A DNA stretch of 38,968 bases. It comes from a virus. The position numbers were made by a program, and so were the translations under genes. Of this stretch, positions 7,363 to 15,755 are shown piece by piece. The notes under the pieces are model-generated. The model made no database searches. It was not told where the DNA came from and worked only from the letters and a program-made list of their open reading frames with translations. Positions within the stretch are counted from its first letter, which is position 1, and every line of letters begins with the position of its first letter. The DNA is taken from positions 1 through 38,968 of the IMG/VR virus record IMGVR_UViG_3300027842_000090, one strand, 5' to 3'.

Positions 7363-8183
7363 GCGCAGCTCTCGCTACTCCGCTGCAGCTGGTCCCGAAG
7401 CAGGATCACGCGTCAAAGCTTGCTGCGATCGAGGAGCGGCTGACAGCGCGGCTGACAAAGTTTTTCGCAACCGCTGCGAAAGCCGCGTCGCTCGCGGTTC
7501 TGAAGCAGACGACACCTGCGACAAAAATTGTTCGCAAAGCTGACAACGAGCCACCCGACTACGAGCTCCTCGCTTCCTCCGCCTTTCAGGCAATCGACTG
7601 GGAGCCGGTAGTCCAGGAGATTGAAGACGACATCGAGGAAGCGGTCGAAGAAGGCGGACTCTCGGGGCTTGCCTACATCGAGGTCTCGGACGAGGACCTG
7701 TTCGCAGAAGTGAACACGATCGCACGCGACTTCGCGAGGAAGCGCGCAGCGGAGCTGGTCGGCATGAAGTACACGGCCGACGGCGAGCTGGTGGCGAATC
7801 CCGACGCACAGTGGGCGATATCTGAAACCACGCGCGAGGACCTGCGCGACCTGATCGAAGCCGCCTTTGAACGCGAGGCTCCGATCGCGGACCTGGTCGA
7901 CGAGATCAAAGCGTCCTCGATTTTCTCCGAAGCCCGGGCGGAGATGATTGCCGCGACCGAAGTGCAGCGCGCGCAGATCTTGGGCTCGGTAGAGATCTGG
8001 CGAGAGAGCGGCATCGTCGAGACCGTCATCTGGCAGGTGTCGAGCCTCGGGCCGTGTGACGAATGCGCGGACAATGCCGATCAGGAAGTTGACCTCGGCG
8101 ACGCGTTTCCGTCGGGCGCTCAGTATCCGCCGGCGCATCCTTTCTGCCGCTGCGTGCTGCGGCCGGGCAAGGTCAACGCTTGA
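7359..8183 (+). CDS. Minor head protein, Mu gpF-like head morphogenesis family
   Basis: The 274-residue protein begins at GTG 7359 in overlap with the portal stop. Its C-terminal third has the gpF-like signature: a helix with EMIAATEVQRA, then WQVSSLGPCDECADNADQ, and finally a PAHPFCRC motif, where paired Cys and His residues are thought to stabilise the fold. Proteins of this family sit inside the capsid near the portal and are needed for head assembly or DNA ejection. N-terminal part is helical and acidic. The length is normal. Confidence 0.8.
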   Translation: MSAALATPLQLVPKQDHASKLAAIEERLTARLTKFFATAAKAASLAVLKQTTPATKIVRKADNEPPDYELLASSAFQAIDWEPVVQEIEDDIEEAVEEGGLSGLAYIEVSDEDLFAEVNTIARDFARKRAAELVGMKYTADGELVANPDAQWAISETTREDLRDLIEAAFEREAPIADLVDEIKASSIFSEARAEMIAATEVQRAQILGSVEIWRESGIVETVIWQVSSLGPCDECADNADQEVDLGDAFPSGAQYPPAHPFCRCVLRPGKVNA

Positions 8184-8404
8184 CCTATCGGATTTACTAC
8201 GGTGGCGGCGAACGCGAACATGCGTGGATCATTCAGACGGTTGAAGGGCAGGAAGTACGCACGGTGGCCACGGCTCGCGAAGTATTTCTCTTTGCCGATT
8301 GCACGCTCGCGCCACAAGTCGAAGGCCCGAAACCGAACGGCTACTTACTGGTGAACGGCAAGCTCGAAATCAAGGATGGAGTGGCAACCATCCACAAACC
8401 CTAA
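8180..8404 (+). CDS. Hypothetical protein
   Basis: A 74-residue frame starting at TTG 8180, overlapping the end of the minor head gene (TTGA). The sequence is beta-rich (YRIYYGGG, then alternating hydrophobic residues to the end) and suggests a small globular domain. No motif or family is recognised. Overlap with its neighbour and protein-like composition support it. Confidence 0.5.
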   Translation: MTYRIYYGGGEREHAWIIQTVEGQEVRTVATAREVFLFADCTLAPQVEGPKPNGYLLVNGKLEIKDGVATIHKP

Positions 8405-8420
8405 CTCGGAGACCACAACC

Positions 8421-8903
8421 ATGAGCAACAAAACCCAGCGCGGCCGCTTTCAGAACGACTTGATGAAAGCCAACCACGAAATTCTTCGCCTCGGCAACAT
8501 CTGCACCCAGCAGGGCCAGCAGATTTCGCAGCTCGTGAACATGCTGTGCGCCGTACTCGTCAATCACCACAAAGGTTCCGTAGACCTCTCGCCCGAAGAC
8601 TGTCTGCGCTCGCAGGAAATGATGGTCAACGCGAAGTCGCTCGACCGGATGGGATGTGTGCGAATCAGCGCGAAGCCAGTTGGAGCGGACAAGCTGCAGC
8701 TGACCGACGCACCGCCGCCGGCTCCAGCACCTCCAGCTGCGGGCTTGGCGCTTGTGCCGTCCAAAGAATCGGCAACGCTGGAACAGGAGCCGCAGCCGGA
8801 ACCGTTGACTTGTTTCGATCCGTGGCATGCCGACGAGAACGCGATCGGGATTCGCTGCTCGTTGTGCGGGGACAGCAGGAAACTTCCGGCGGAGATCGCC
8901 TAG
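8421..8903 (+). CDS. Helical protein with a C-terminal zinc knuckle
   Basis: The start ATG at 8421 has a GGAG site about nine bases upstream; an in-frame ATG at 8376 overlaps the previous gene and lacks such a site. Residues 5-50 look like a helix or coiled coil (many Gln/Leu/Asn). A Pro/Ala-rich linker follows at about 90-125, and the last 30 residues hold C-x4-H ... CSLC, a possible zinc site. It has no recognised family. It may be an internal head protein or a scaffold helper by position, but this is a guess. Confidence 0.55.
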   Translation: MSNKTQRGRFQNDLMKANHEILRLGNICTQQGQQISQLVNMLCAVLVNHHKGSVDLSPEDCLRSQEMMVNAKSLDRMGCVRISAKPVGADKLQLTDAPPPAPAPPAAGLALVPSKESATLEQEPQPEPLTCFDPWHADENAIGIRCSLCGDSRKLPAEIA

Positions 8904-8943
8904 TCGTTTGCGATAACGCTTTTAGAAAGGAAACCTCACGGTT

Positions 8944-9735
8944 ATGCAAGCATTCTCTCGATTCGGCCGTATTGCCCTCGTCCCTCTGCTTCTCTGCGCT
9001 CTTACCTTTGCCCAGCGCGCGACCGGAAATGCAGTGATCTCGTCAAGCGGTGCGCAGGTCAGCTTTCCGAACTCGGTCGGCGGAATGACGGTGAGCGTCG
9101 AAGAGCTTATTGCCGGCGCGCCCGCGACCGTCTCAATCGTAATCTCGGGATGCAAGAACGGCGCCACCTGCGACGTGCTTGACACCTACACCACGGTTGC
9201 CAATGCGATCCGCAACCCGGCGCCGGCAAAAGCCTACGACTACTTCCTGGTCTCGGCCAGCTGGACCGGCGGTACAAGCGTTTCGGTCACCCTGAATTAC
9301 ACCTCAACCATCGCACGCAACTACAACGGGAGCGCCCCCGGCGGCACGGCGGGAGGCGACCTTTCGGGGAGCTATCCCAACCCTACGGTAGCGAAAGTGA
9401 ATGGCTCTACTCCTGGCGGAAGCTGCACCAATGCAGTCGTGACCTCCGTCAGCAGCAGCGCCGTTCCTGCGTGCACCCCCTCGCCAAGCGTGACTCGCAT
9501 CAGCGTGAACGGGGCGACCACGCTGGTGGCAGGGGACTTCACGCTGAGCGCGGGCTGGGGATCAACGGCGACTACAGCGATCACCGTCGCAACCTCCAAA
9601 GATTCAAGCGAACGTAACGACCATCACGACCGGCGGATCCGGGATCGCGGCGAATCCGACCTATACGCTGACCTTTCACGACGGCACCTGGACGCAGGTC
9701 CCGGTGTGCACAGCGATCCAAACCGGCGGCAATGA
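8944..9735 (+). CDS. Exported fibre-like protein, frameshifted near its 3' end
   Basis: The protein begins with a clear signal peptide (basic residues, then a hydrophobic core ending around residue 24) and contains GGTAGGDLSGSYPNPTVAKV, a motif typical of phage tail-fibre and collar-type proteins. From about base 9600 the frame loses protein character (charged, His/Arg/Asp-rich), while the +1 frame becomes well-formed beta-rich sequence to 9853. So a one-base insertion or deletion, or a sequencing error, near 9586-9602 has split the gene. An exported protein inside the head gene block is unusual. Possible roles are a decoration, an adhesin or a surface protein made by the lysogen. Confidence 0.6.
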   Translation: MQAFSRFGRIALVPLLLCALTFAQRATGNAVISSSGAQVSFPNSVGGMTVSVEELIAGAPATVSIVISGCKNGATCDVLDTYTTVANAIRNPAPAKAYDYFLVSASWTGGTSVSVTLNYTSTIARNYNGSAPGGTAGGDLSGSYPNPTVAKVNGSTPGGSCTNAVVTSVSSSAVPACTPSPSVTRISVNGATTLVAGDFTLSAGWGSTATTAITVATSKDSSERNDHHDRRIRDRGESDLYADLSRRHLDAGPGVHSDPNRRQ

Positions 9736-9853
9736 CATCATTGCGGACTTGACCGTGACCGCACGATCGGCGACCGCCTACACCTTCCAGTGGAACGGCA
9801 CGGCAACCACGGCGAAGACCTACGAAATTTCCATTCAGTGCATGGGGAGCTAG
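9602..9853 (+). pseudogene. Displaced 3' end of the exported fibre-like gene
   Basis: Read in the +1 frame relative to the gene starting at 8944, this stretch gives about 83 residues of coherent beta-rich sequence (IQANVTTITTGGSGIAANPT, later YTFQWNGTATTAKTYEIS) and stops at TAG 9851, three bases before the next ATG. It has no start of its own. It is best explained as the original C-terminus of the upstream gene. Confidence 0.6.
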
Positions 9854-9856
9854 AAG

Positions 9857-10390
9857 ATGACAAGACTCAAGCACGCGCTTCTCGTCGGCTTCATTATGGC
9901 CGGCTGTGTCTTCGCGCAGGTGTACAACTCGACCACCGGCCGATACCACGGGAGCGCAAGCGGCGTGGCACAGAAGACTGTGCTCGCCTCCGACTACACG
10001 AACGCGACCACCACCTTCTCGAATGTCGGCTTTTCGCTAACGGTCGCGGCCAACACCAGCTACACGCTGAGCTGCACGCTGATCTACCAGGGATCTACAA
10101 CCACTGCCGGCCCCAAGTTTCAGTTCACCGGACCGGCTTCGCCGACTAACGTGCTGGTCGGAGTGAACGGGGGAACTGGCGCGACCGCGATGGCGAACGG
10201 TGCAGCGACAGCTTTGTCGTCGGCCGTGACTTCGCTCGGCACGTTAGGCGACACGGCCACCAATCACGTCGGCACCGTGACCCTCGGTTTAGTCAATGGA
10301 GCGAATGCGGGCACGGTACAGCTTCAGGCGGCAGCGAACGGATCCGGCACGGTGACGATCAAAGCAGGGAGCGCCTGCACCAGCCTTTAA
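9857..10390 (+). CDS. Exported beta-rich phage protein
   Basis: The 177-residue product has a signal peptide (residues 1-21, ending VFAQ) and a mature part rich in Thr, Ser, Gly and Ala arranged as alternating beta strands with two cysteines that may pair. It starts at ATG 9857, four bases after the shifted stop of the previous gene, so the two form a pair. Like its neighbour it appears to be secreted. Similar proteins occur in tail-fibre neighbourhoods; function is unknown. Its stop codon overlaps the stop of the opposite-strand gene at 10387. Confidence 0.65.
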   Translation: MTRLKHALLVGFIMAGCVFAQVYNSTTGRYHGSASGVAQKTVLASDYTNATTTFSNVGFSLTVAANTSYTLSCTLIYQGSTTTAGPKFQFTGPASPTNVLVGVNGGTGATAMANGAATALSSAVTSLGTLGDTATNHVGTVTLGLVNGANAGTVQLQAAANGSGTVTIKAGSACTSL

Positions 10391-10593
10391 GACTTTTGCG
10401 CGGCCACTGCCGCTTGGCTTTTTTCGTTTTCGCGCTCCGCGTGAGCGCCGCACGTAGCCACCGAATCATGCAGCCACATAAACACACCGGGCGAGATTTC
10501 CCGGCGCACGGGCTCGCGTCCGAGTTTGCATTGAGGGCAGAGCTTCGCGTACTTCGCTTCGGGACTGACCGCGCTTCCCTTTTTCTTCTTCAT
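10387..10593 (-). CDS. Small zinc-binding protein on the opposite strand
   Basis: The 68-residue leftward frame begins with a Lys-rich run, then has CPQC followed by H ... C-x2-H about 30 residues later, enough for one zinc site. It stops in overlap with the stop of the rightward gene upstream and starts only 14 bp from the start of the protease gene, so it fills the gap exactly. The competing rightward frame here has no protein-like features. A moron-type insertion is the simplest view; function unknown. Confidence 0.5.
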   Translation of the reverse strand: MKKKKGSAVSPEAKYAKLCPQCKLGREPVRREISPGVFMWLHDSVATCGAHAERENEKSQAAVAAQKS

Positions 10594-10607
10594 TCTGAGG
10601 CCATCTT

Positions 10608-12677
10608 ATGACACCGCACACCTTCCGCAAATTCATTCCGCTCTCGAAAGTTGAAGAAGGCACCGACGGCGTCACTAAGGCCTACGGGATCGTCACTGGC
10701 GAAGCGCCGGACAAAGAGGGCGAGATCTGTGACTACGCCTTCGCCAAGAAGTCGTACAAGTCCTGGTCGAACGAAGCCGCCGAATCAACCGAGGCGGCTG
10801 GGCAGGACTTGTCGCTTGGGAATATCCGCCTACAGCACACCCTGCAGATCGCGGGCAAAGCCATCAAGCTCGACTTCGACGACACCAAGAAAGTTATCAG
10901 TGTCGGTTCGCAGACCGAAGATCCCCAAGTCCGCAAGCTCCTCAAAGGCGGCTACGTGCGCGGCTATTCGCAGGGCGGCGCCTACGCCTTCCGCAAGTGC
11001 AACACCTGCGAAACCGACATCCCCGACAACGAGGACGGCTCGAAGGGCCACTACTGCCCGTCCTGCAAAAAGAACGTGCACGTGCGTTACGGTCCGGTGA
11101 TCTCCGAGGTCAGCTATGTCGACAATCCCTGCTTTAAGCAGGCGAAGTTCTCGATGGTGAAGGGCGCGAAATTTCAACTGGTGAAGTCGGACGGCTCGGC
11201 CGAGCTGCAGAACTTTGCCGAAGGAGAAGATTCGATGGATACTCAACTCGCCGAGCGGCTGGAAAAACTCACCGCCCAGCTCGAAGCCGCACTCAACAAG
11301 GATTCAAAAACCAAGCGCGTGGCCGGGGAAGACCTGACCGCCGACTGCTTCGCCTACGTGGGCGACAAAGAAGACACGTCCACCTGGAAGCTCCCGATCA
11401 AGTTCTCGACTGATGCGAAATCGAAGTCGCACGTGCGCAACGCGCTCGCGCGCTTCAATCAGACGAAAGGAATTCCCGACGGCGAGAAGGCCAAGGTGAA
11501 AGCGAAGATCGTGGCCGCGGCAAAGAAGCACGGGATCGAGGTTTCGGACGAAGCCGACAAGGCCATGAAGGCCTGGGTCGACGGCGAAGTGAACTCGCTG
11601 ATCGAAAAGACCGCCGAGTCGAAGGGCATGAAGAAGGGCATGTACGAGGTCTCGCGCTTCGCCTCGATCCTGCAGGACATCGCCTACCTGCGGGTCTCGT
11701 CCGAATACGAGCGCGAGCGTGAAGGCGACGATTCCACCCTTCCCGAAGATTTACAGCAAGAGCTTGAGGCCCTGGCCGAGTGCTTCCTGGCCATGGCCGA
11801 AGAGGAAAGTTCGGAGTTAACTACAGCCGCCGACCAGGCGGGGAAAATTGGAGGACCGCTGTATATGTCAGACAAAAACGCCGACCTGGCGAAGGCGGCA
11901 CGCAAATCGGTGGCGGAGCATGCGAAGGCCATGAAGGATTCGATCTCCGAGCACTGCGACAAAGTCTCGAAGGCGATGAGCGACCACAAGGATGCAATGT
12001 GCGCGCACGTCGACAAACTCACCAAAATCCTGGGCGCCGACGAAACCGGAGAAAAAGGCGACAAGCCCGAATCGATCAACATCACCGCCGAAGGCACGCC
12101 GAACCTGAAGGCCGTGGTTGCCGAACTGCAGAAGACAGTGGCGGAACTGAAGAAAGACAAGCCGGCCGAGCCCAGTTTTGTCTCGATCGGCAAAACCGCC
12201 GACGGCGTCGAAGTCTTCAAGAAAGCCGATCCCGCTCCGGCCGCTGCCCCAGCAGCTGCGGGCGACGACAAGCCGCTCACCAAGGCCGACCTCGAAGCCT
12301 TCGGAGAGAAGATGTTCAACCAGGGCGCGCAGTCCATCCTCAAGGCCCTCACGGGCGCCGAGGAAGACGACGGCAAAGGCAAGGACAAAGAAGGCGCCGA
12401 CGTCAAGAAAGCTGCTGCCGCCCCGGGCGTCGGTGAGCGCACGACCACGCTGCTGAACGGCGGCCCGGTGCTGCGCGTCATGCCGGTGCGCAAAGCCGAA
12501 GACGAAGTCCCGACCACGAAGGCGCCTGACGCCGCGCAGCCTGCCGCAGTCGATGTCACGAAAGTGATGTCGGGCGACACCGCCGCGCAGCTGGCCTTCA
12601 TGAAGACTGCGAAGCCGGCCGATCTTCCTCCGACCATCGCGACGGCACTCTCGCAGCGTCACCACTCAGCAAATTAG
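10608..12677 (+). CDS. Fused prohead protease and scaffold protein
   Basis: A 689-residue protein with three parts. Residues 1 to about 205 resemble XkdF-type phage serine proteases (FIPLSKVEEGTDGVTKAYGI at the start) and contain an inserted zinc ribbon (CNTC ... CPSC) before a conserved VSYVDNPC region. Residues about 230-330 contain a DUF6582-like domain (DCFAYVGDKEDTSTWKLPIK). Residues 420-689 are highly charged and helical with Ala/Pro linkers, as expected of an internal scaffold cleaved during maturation. Two in-frame ATGs with strong ribosome sites at 11235 and 11865 could yield separate shorter products. It lies directly upstream of the capsid gene. Confidence 0.75.
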   Translation: MTPHTFRKFIPLSKVEEGTDGVTKAYGIVTGEAPDKEGEICDYAFAKKSYKSWSNEAAESTEAAGQDLSLGNIRLQHTLQIAGKAIKLDFDDTKKVISVGSQTEDPQVRKLLKGGYVRGYSQGGAYAFRKCNTCETDIPDNEDGSKGHYCPSCKKNVHVRYGPVISEVSYVDNPCFKQAKFSMVKGAKFQLVKSDGSAELQNFAEGEDSMDTQLAERLEKLTAQLEAALNKDSKTKRVAGEDLTADCFAYVGDKEDTSTWKLPIKFSTDAKSKSHVRNALARFNQTKGIPDGEKAKVKAKIVAAAKKHGIEVSDEADKAMKAWVDGEVNSLIEKTAESKGMKKGMYEVSRFASILQDIAYLRVSSEYEREREGDDSTLPEDLQQELEALAECFLAMAEEESSELTTAADQAGKIGGPLYMSDKNADLAKAARKSVAEHAKAMKDSISEHCDKVSKAMSDHKDAMCAHVDKLTKILGADETGEKGDKPESINITAEGTPNLKAVVAELQKTVAELKKDKPAEPSFVSIGKTADGVEVFKKADPAPAAAPAAAGDDKPLTKADLEAFGEKMFNQGAQSILKALTGAEEDDGKGKDKEGADVKKAAAAPGVGERTTTLLNGGPVLRVMPVRKAEDEVPTTKAPDAAQPAAVDVTKVMSGDTAAQLAFMKTAKPADLPPTIATALSQRHHSAN
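11221..11237 (+). promoter_or_regulatory. Internal ribosome-binding site and start in the protease/scaffold gene
   Basis: AAGGAG at 11221-11226 is eight bases before an in-frame ATG at 11235. Translation from here would give a 480-residue protein lacking the protease domain. Confidence 0.55.
11850..11867 (+). promoter_or_regulatory. Second internal ribosome-binding site and start (scaffold)
   Basis: GGAGGA at 11850-11855 lies nine bases before an in-frame ATG at 11865. Translation from here would give a 270-residue, charged, helical protein equal to the scaffold part alone, as in phages with nested scaffold genes. Confidence 0.6.
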
Positions 12678-12769
12678 TTTTTAGGGCCGCTACCAAACCC
12701 CCGGAGCGCCCAGTTCGATTTCGAAGTGTCCCGAGCGCACACAAAAAACAGAACTCAGGAGAAATGAAA

Positions 12770-14338
12770 ATGAACTTCAGCGAAGAAACGCTGGCGTTGA
12801 TTAAAGGTCTGCGCAAGGACATCACCACGTCCGGCATCTCGACCGGAACCAACCTCAACTTTTACTACCTGGAGCCGCAGGCGAAGAACATCTACCCGGT
12901 GTTCTATCCCATCCTCGCCTCGACTCCACGTGTTAACCCGATGTTCAATGGCATGCGCGTCGGCGGCACGGCCGTGAACTGGAAGGCTGTGGTCGGAATC
13001 GATGCTGGTGGATACCCGGCATTGTCGGAAGGAAACCGCAACGCCTTCATGAACATCACCGAGCGCGACTACGCCTCGACCTTCAAATTCCTCGGCAAAG
13101 ACACCGAAGTGAGCTTTCAGGCGCAGCAGTCGGGCTTGGGCTTCGAGGACAACATCTCGCTTGCCCAGCTCTCCATGCTGAATGCGCTGCTGAACGACGA
13201 AGAGCGCATGATTCTCTATGGCAACTCCGGGCCGTCCGGATCCGGCGGGAACAACGGCTACTCGCTGGGCACCACTCCGACTCCGGGAACTCCAACCACG
13301 GCAACCACCGGCGGCTCGATTCCGAACTCGGCACAGAACGTGGTGTTCTGCGTAGCGCTCACCGCGTGGGGCGTGCAGCTCGCAACCTCCACCGGCGTGA
13401 AGCTGCCCTTCCTGCGCACCAACGCCGACGGCTCGACCGACGTGATCAACGGCGGCACCGCCGTGATCTCGGCCGTTTCCGCTTCGGTAGCTACCACGGG
13501 CAGCGGCACGAGTGTGCTGAACGTCTCGGTGACTCCGGTCCAGGGCGCGTTCGGTTACGCGTGGTTCATCTCGCAGAACGCAGCGCCCACCACGGCGAAC
13601 GCCTTCTTCAGCGCGGTGACCTCGACCGCAACCGCACAGCTCACCACTTACAACAACACCAACCAGGCCGCGAACGCGCAGAGCGCCACGGTTGCGGGAG
13701 CTGCCGGCAACCTAACCGCCGACCACAGCTTCAACAACCTGGACTTCGACGGCATCTGCACCTGGAACGTCAACACCGCCTCCGCCTCTCAGCCTTCGTA
13801 CTACAAGGACCTGAACGGAGCGGGCTTCACCTCGAACGGCGACGGATCGATCAAAGAGTTCGAGGACGTGGCCGACTTCCTCTGGAACAACTACAAGGCG
13901 AGCGTCGACAAAATCTACGCCGGCGGCAGCTTGATCCAGTCGATTTCGAAAGCCATCCTGACCGCCTCGGGCGGACCGGGAGCGCAGCGCATCATGTTCG
14001 AATCGGGGCAGGCCGGGAAGCTCACCGGCGGCACGCTGGTCGCGCAGTACCGCTGGAAGTACTCGTCCAGCGCAGCGCCGAAGACCATCGATGTGTGCGC
14101 ACATCCGTGGCTGCCACAGGGCGCGGTCCTGTTCGATATCACCACCAACCCCTATCCGGCTGCCGGGAATTCGATTCCCGCGGTGCGGCGCATCGTCTCG
14201 CTCGAGGACCACTTCTCGATCAAGTGGCCTTACCGGAAACTCGAGCACGAGCTGGGCGTGTATTGCTTCGAGACCCTCGAACACTACATCCCGTTCGCGA
14301 GCGGCCTGATCCTGGGCGCCGCCAACAAGGTCAACTAG
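12770..14338 (+). CDS. Major capsid protein
   Basis: AGGAG at 12757-12761 is eight bases before the ATG at 12770 and only two before the ATG at 12764, so the later start is preferred. The protein of about 522 residues is identified by position (after protease/scaffold, before the connector), by the good ribosome site, by strong terminators just downstream, and by a layout typical of large HK97-fold capsid proteins. A Gly/Thr/Ser-rich insert at about residues 160-320 looks like an Ig- or fibronectin-type domain (VSVTPVQGAFGYAWFISQ) and makes the protein longer than most. The C-terminal part (FSIKWPYRKLEHELGVYCFE) is compatible with the capsid core. Confidence 0.75.
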   Translation: MNFSEETLALIKGLRKDITTSGISTGTNLNFYYLEPQAKNIYPVFYPILASTPRVNPMFNGMRVGGTAVNWKAVVGIDAGGYPALSEGNRNAFMNITERDYASTFKFLGKDTEVSFQAQQSGLGFEDNISLAQLSMLNALLNDEERMILYGNSGPSGSGGNNGYSLGTTPTPGTPTTATTGGSIPNSAQNVVFCVALTAWGVQLATSTGVKLPFLRTNADGSTDVINGGTAVISAVSASVATTGSGTSVLNVSVTPVQGAFGYAWFISQNAAPTTANAFFSAVTSTATAQLTTYNNTNQAANAQSATVAGAAGNLTADHSFNNLDFDGICTWNVNTASASQPSYYKDLNGAGFTSNGDGSIKEFEDVADFLWNNYKASVDKIYAGGSLIQSISKAILTASGGPGAQRIMFESGQAGKLTGGTLVAQYRWKYSSSAAPKTIDVCAHPWLPQGAVLFDITTNPYPAAGNSIPAVRRIVSLEDHFSIKWPYRKLEHELGVYCFETLEHYIPFASGLILGAANKVN

Positions 14339-14380
14339 TCGCAAGTTTGCCCGGTCTTTGTGTGCTCGCCGGGTGAATAA

Positions 14381-14427
14381 CAGTGGCCGGTTTTCCGGGG
14401 GAGGAGTCCCGGCCGCTGTCACTTTTT
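14381..14427 (+). terminator. Rho-independent terminator after the capsid gene
   Basis: CAGTGGCCGG (14381-14390) pairs with CCGGCCGCTG (14409-14418), a 10-bp stem with one G-T pair, followed by a run of five T at 14423-14427. It would end or reduce transcription beyond the capsid gene. Confidence 0.65.
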
Positions 14428-14471
14428 GACAGAAGGATGCGAACTTAACCGAGTTCCCTCCCTCCGTCCGG

Positions 14472-14519
14472 GGCTGGCAGTCCGCAAGAGCTGCCGGCCT
14501 CGCTCCCTTGTTTCTTTTC
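14472..14519 (+). terminator. Second hairpin followed by a T-rich stretch
   Basis: GGCTGGCAG (14472-14480) pairs with CTGCCGGCC (14491-14499) around a 10-base loop, and a T-rich tail follows to 14519. It may be a tandem terminator behind the first one. Confidence 0.45.
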
Positions 14520-14526
14520 GCAGTTA

Positions 14527-14844
14527 TGCCATGCCGCGATCGCACTTGCATCGACAACGGCAACCGCGATCGTCGCGAGCTCGAGCGGAAAAACCGTCTA
14601 CGTTTGCGGCATTAGTTACACGCTGGCCGGGACTTCCCCGACTTCAATCTGGTCCTCGGCTGCGAGCTGCGGGACCTCACCGACAAACCTGACCGGAACG
14701 TATGCCCCGAACACAGGCAGCGTAATCGAGATCGGGTTTGGAGGCCACGTGGCGTTCAAGAGCACCAGCGGCCAAAACCTCTGTCTCACACTTGCGGGAA
14801 CTTCGCCCTCCGCGCAGGGCGTCATTACCTACGTGCAGCAATAA
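14527..14844 (+). CDS. Beta-rich fibre/surface-type protein, start unresolved
   Basis: From 14527 to TAA 14842 one frame gives about 105 residues of well-formed beta-rich sequence (SSSGKTVYVCGISYTLAGT, and a C-terminal LCLTLAGTSPSAQGVITYVQ) with several cysteines. It resembles a family of small secreted or fibre-associated phage proteins seen in similar prophages. The frame is open back to 14449, but no ATG, GTG or TTG occurs in it, and the upstream part overlaps a terminator hairpin. A start by CTG 14491, a frameshift, or decay of the 5' end are all possible. It sits between the capsid terminator and the connector gene. Confidence 0.45.
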   Translation, partial: CHAAIALASTTATAIVASSSGKTVYVCGISYTLAGTSPTSIWSSAASCGTSPTNLTGTYAPNTGSVIEIGFGGHVAFKSTSGQNLCLTLAGTSPSAQGVITYVQQ

Positions 14845-14850
14845 ATCACC

Positions 14851-15723
14851 ATGCCCACACCGCCGGCCGATCCTCGCGACCTAGTGACGCTAAACGACGC
14901 CATGACCTGGCTCGGACTGCAGCCGTCGAATGCCGCCGAGCAGCCTATAGTCCAGAACCTCGTAACCGACGTGAGCCTGTCGGTTCTCTCCTACACTGGT
15001 CGCGCGACTCTGAATTCCATCCTGCCATTCAATGAGACCTACGACGGATCCGGATCGCAGCGCCAGTACGTCAAGAACTCCCCGATTCTTTCCGTGCTCT
15101 CGCTCTCTATCAACGGCCGTCAGCAAGCGCCTTCGACCGCGTTCGGCGTTGCCGGCTATTTGATCGACCAGGACCGCAAGTCAATTTCTTTGCGCGGCGG
15201 CTCGAGCGGATCCGGAAGCTTTTCGACGACGACTCTGGGGGGATGGGGCCCGTTCTTCCAGAAGGGGATTCAGAACGTAAACGTCAGCTACCTGGCCGGC
15301 TACAGCTTGATGCCGGCTGAGCCTTACAAAATTCCCGCGACTCCGTTTCAGATCACCGTCATCAATACTGCGAGCTTCGTGCTCGACATGGGCGTGACCT
15401 ACGCCCAGAGCGGGATCGCGCTGGTCCCGGTGACATCCCCGCCGGCGCAAGGCCAGTACAGCGTTTCTAGCGCTGGCGTCTACACCTTTAGTGCTGCCGA
15501 TTCCGGAGTGCAGATCGTTATCTCCTACGGATACAACGGAGCACCAGGCGACCTGCAGGTCGCCTGCAAACGGATTGTGGCGCTGATCTACAAGCGCAAG
15601 CCGCAGGAGGACCTGAAGTCGAAGATGATGACCGAAGGCGGGACCACGAACTTCCGCGACTGGGCGTGGCCGCCGGAAGTGAAGACCACGATCGAGAAGT
15701 ACAAGCGCAGGGCGATCGTCTAG
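14851..15723 (+). CDS. Head-tail connector (adaptor) with a beta-domain insert
   Basis: The N-terminal part (LVTLNDAMTWLGL, then AEQPIVQNLVTDVSLSVLSY) is the typical start of phage gp6-like head-tail adaptors, which dock under the portal. The C-terminal part (ACKRIVALIYKRKP) supplies the usual last helix. Between them, residues about 165-227 hold an extra beta domain (TPFQITV ... GQYSVSSAGVYTF ... VQIVISY) that also occurs in the major tail protein and the tail-tip protein. At 290 residues it is longer than simple adaptors, mostly because of this insert. It begins six bases after the previous stop. Confidence 0.75.
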   Translation: MPTPPADPRDLVTLNDAMTWLGLQPSNAAEQPIVQNLVTDVSLSVLSYTGRATLNSILPFNETYDGSGSQRQYVKNSPILSVLSLSINGRQQAPSTAFGVAGYLIDQDRKSISLRGGSSGSGSFSTTTLGGWGPFFQKGIQNVNVSYLAGYSLMPAEPYKIPATPFQITVINTASFVLDMGVTYAQSGIALVPVTSPPAQGQYSVSSAGVYTFSAADSGVQIVISYGYNGAPGDLQVACKRIVALIYKRKPQEDLKSKMMTEGGTTNFRDWAWPPEVKTTIEKYKRRAIV

Positions 15724-15755
15724 CCTGCGAGTTCTAGCCACTGATTGTCTAACTC

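Noticed and set aside
11684-12637. Leftward frame of 317 codons opposite the scaffold region
   Set aside because: Ser/Ala-rich composition comes from the complement of Lys/Glu/Ala codons in the scaffold; no domain is seen.
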